Source: Bacteroidota bacterium | GTDB taxonomy: Bacteria; Bacteroidota; Bacteroidia; Bacteroidales; F082 | Assembly (NCBI GenBank): GCA_009773165.1 | Contig: WOUZ01000001.1 | Coordinates: 434,001 to 498,000 of the forward strand | Length of the DNA: 64,000 bases | Direction: 5' to 3' | Shown here: positions 62,711 to 64,000 of the stretch, piece by piece | Layout of the letters: each line of letters begins with the position of its first letter | Position numbering within the stretch: the stretch's first letter is position 1 | The notes under the pieces: generated by a model | Seen by the model: only the letters and a program-made list of their open reading frames with translations | The model's database searches: none | Told to the model about the DNA's origin: nothing | Made by a program: the position numbers and the translations under genes

Positions 62711-62920
62711 GATATAACTAATTTTTAAGGGGTTGCAAAAGTACAGAATATTTTAACATCTGCACTATCGTTTAACATTCATTAATCTAAACAGCTATCT
62801 GGTGAAATTGTTGCAGGCAGTTACGAATTCTTAATGCGCTGATGCGCTTTCCGGAAATGGAAAATTATACGCTTTCAAACCAATGTTTTTAAGGCTTAAG
62901 CAACAATTAAAAAAAATATG

Positions 62921-62928
62921 TAGTTTTG
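62921..62928 (+). promoter_or_regulatory. -7 box for the metH transcript
   Basis: TAGTTTTG is a perfect TAnnTTTG match about 40 bases before the riboswitch aptamer, so transcription would start near 62932 and include the whole aptamer. Confidence 0.6.
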
Positions 62929-62969
62929 TGGCGCATATATCAATTGTCCTTCCATAAAAAAGGCCTTTG

Positions 62970-63074
62970 ATTTATAAAGAAGAGCGGAGAGAATAGGCTC
63001 TGTGAAGCTCTAGCAACCTTCCCGGCAGGGAGTGGTGCTAAAACCTAATCCTGATTACCCGGGAGATTATAAAT
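62970..63074 (+). ncRNA. SAM-I (S-box) riboswitch
   Basis: The conserved S-box elements are in order: aagaagagcggagagaatag, then ggctctgtgaagctc, tagcaacc, a GC-rich hairpin (ttcccggcagggag), ggtgctaaaacct and the closing strand. P1 is formed by atttataa (62970-62977) and ttataaat (63067-63074). The aptamer binds S-adenosylmethionine. It lies upstream of metH, consistent with SAM feedback on methionine synthesis. No clear terminator hairpin with U-run follows, so the switch may act on translation or through the leader region. Confidence 0.9.
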
Positions 63075-63088
63075 TAATGTGTTTAATC

Positions 63089-63139
63089 ATGCAAAAAGCG
63101 AGTTTCGTTTGTTATCAACATCAGATGTGTATGTCCTGA
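63089..63139 (+). CDS. Candidate Met/Cys-rich leader peptide before metH
   Basis: A 16-codon frame (ATG 63089, TGA 63137) starting 14 bases after the riboswitch. It encodes MQKASFVCYQHQMCMS, with three Met (including the start) and two Cys packed in the last nine residues as C-YQHQ-M-C-M. It ends 52 bases before metH. A perfect 12-base palindrome ccttagctaagg (63143-63154) follows its stop. The density of sulfur amino acids suggests a translation-sensing leader, but the frame is short and this is not proven. Confidence 0.45.
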   Translation: MQKASFVCYQHQMCMS

Positions 63140-63191
63140 ATGCCTTAGCTAAGGAACATAACGAATAGCTTTTGTATAAAATTTCCGTAAA

Positions 63192-64000
63192 ATGAACATA
63201 AATAGAATTCCTGTTAAGGAACTGCTTAAAACCAGGATACTGGTCCTCGATGGTGCGATGGGGACTATGATACAACGCTATCAACTTACCGAAAACGACT
63301 ATCGTGGTCGTTTATTTGCTGATCACCCCTCCGATTTGAAAGGTAATAACGATTTGCTAAGTCTTACACGCCCCGATATTATCCTTGAAATTCACCGGCA
63401 GTACCTTGAAGCCGGTGCGGATATTATTGAAACCAACACCTTTAATGGCACACGCATTTCGCAATCGGACTACGGACTTGAACATAAGGTACACGATATG
63501 AATGTGGCAGCTGCTTCAATAGCACGCCAGGCCGCTGATGAATTTACACGTCTCAACCCCGAAAAACCCCGATATGTAGCTGGTGCTATTGGTCCAACCA
63601 ATAAAACAGCTTCCATGTCACCTGATGTTAATGATCCGGGTTACAGGGCTGTGACTTATGATGAGCTGGCTGAAAATTACTACGAACAGGCAAATGCGCT
63701 GATGCAAGGTGGTGCCGATATTCTTTTGGTTGAAACCATTTTCGACACCCTTAATGCCAAAGCTGCCTTGTTTGCCATAAAACGGTTACAAGACGAAAGG
63801 AACGAGAAAATTCCGGTGATGGTTTCCGGGACCATCACCGATGCCAGCGGACGCACTTTATCAGGGCAGACGGTGGAGGCCTTTTTGAATTCAGTCACCC
63901 ATCTTGAGCTGTTGAGTGTGGGCCTGAACTGCGCACTTGGTGCTAAAGAAATGCGTCCGTATATTGAAACCTTATCGCAGCAAGCATCTATTCCTGTTAG
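63192..64000 (+). CDS. metH: Cobalamin-dependent methionine synthase (N-terminal part)
   Basis: The first 269 codons of metH, cut by the window end. The homocysteine-binding TIM barrel is clear: [78 protein letters not shown] and [14 protein letters not shown] with the first zinc-ligand Cys. MetH transfers methyl from methyltetrahydrofolate through cobalamin to homocysteine. The transcript begins with a SAM-I riboswitch and a short Met/Cys-rich leader. The start ATG 63192 gives the expected N-terminus and no other start is near. Confidence 0.95.
   Translation, partial: MNINRIPVKELLKTRILVLDGAMGTMIQRYQLTENDYRGRLFADHPSDLKGNNDLLSLTRPDIILEIHRQYLEAGADIIETNTFNGTRISQSDYGLEHKVHDMNVAAASIARQAADEFTRLNPEKPRYVAGAIGPTNKTASMSPDVNDPGYRAVTYDELAENYYEQANALMQGGADILLVETIFDTLNAKAALFAIKRLQDERNEKIPVMVSGTITDASGRTLSGQTVEAFLNSVTHLELLSVGLNCALGAKEMRPYIETLSQQASIPV

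Noticed and set aside
1-64000. CRISPR arrays and tRNA or rRNA genes
   Set aside because: Inspection by eye found no regular repeat-spacer pattern and no cloverleaf or rRNA sequence; short or degenerate ones could be missed.

Overview
The window looks like a chromosomal segment of a member of the Bacteroidetes, probably a Bacteroidales-like anaerobe or facultative anaerobe. The signs are a SusC/SusD outer-membrane pair, several proteins with type IX secretion (T9SS) C-terminal sorting domains, many lipoproteins, weak Shine-Dalgarno signals, and -7 boxes of the Bacteroidetes type (TAnnTTTG) close upstream of several starts.

Layout. 1-6.3 kb: the end of a DNA methyltransferase, kbl, mnmA, a RibD-like reductase, a secreted M14 carboxypeptidase and an enolase-superfamily racemase or OSB synthase. 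6.3-7.7 kb: an accessory patch with a frameshifted remnant, a small membrane protein and a RAYT transposase bracketed by its REP palindromes. 7.7-11.9 kb: an ECF sigma operon with a membrane-anchored likely anti-sigma factor, two adhesin-like beta-helix proteins and two small beta-barrel-like proteins. 12-15.4 kb: a C69 dipeptidase, then an eroded zone with an orphan fragment, a BRO-N protein and an RHS fragment.

15.4-33.5 kb: thirteen minus-strand genes that look like one long operon. It encodes four PQQ-like beta-propeller proteins and an NHL-like propeller, a Cys-rich 69-residue membrane protein, a Tat-exported polyferredoxin, a NosR/NapH-like membrane polyferredoxin, a NuoE-NuoF fusion, a ferredoxin/FAD oxidoreductase, a glycosyltransferase and an ABC exporter. 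I read it as an NADH-driven electron path across the inner membrane to unidentified periplasmic partners. No haem-binding CxxCH motif and no terminal reductase is encoded, so the acceptor is unknown.

34.2-41 kb: a small lipoprotein gene between two copies of a 63-bp exact repeat, a ClC channel/transporter, exodeoxyribonuclease III, acpS, a PHP phosphatase, a nitroreductase and a glutaminyl-cyclase-like M28 lipoprotein. 41.2-52.8 kb: the clearest candidate for a new system. Two exported cyanophycinase-family (S51) proteins, a SusC/SusD pair and a surface-type lipoprotein form one operon; it is divergent from a cytoplasmic isoaspartyl dipeptidase (IadA) and a secreted M28 peptidase. Together they would cleave the storage polymer cyanophycin outside, import beta-Asp-Arg dipeptides and split them to Asp and Arg, a PUL-like locus for a polyamide instead of a glycan.

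52.8-64 kb: a T9SS protein, a DUF3109 protein, purN, a conserved protein of unknown function with ppnP, a GH5 glycosidase and CE7-type esterase pair, ahcY with its terminator, and on the opposite strand a SAM-I riboswitch, a 16-codon Met/Cys-rich leader ORF and the start of metH.
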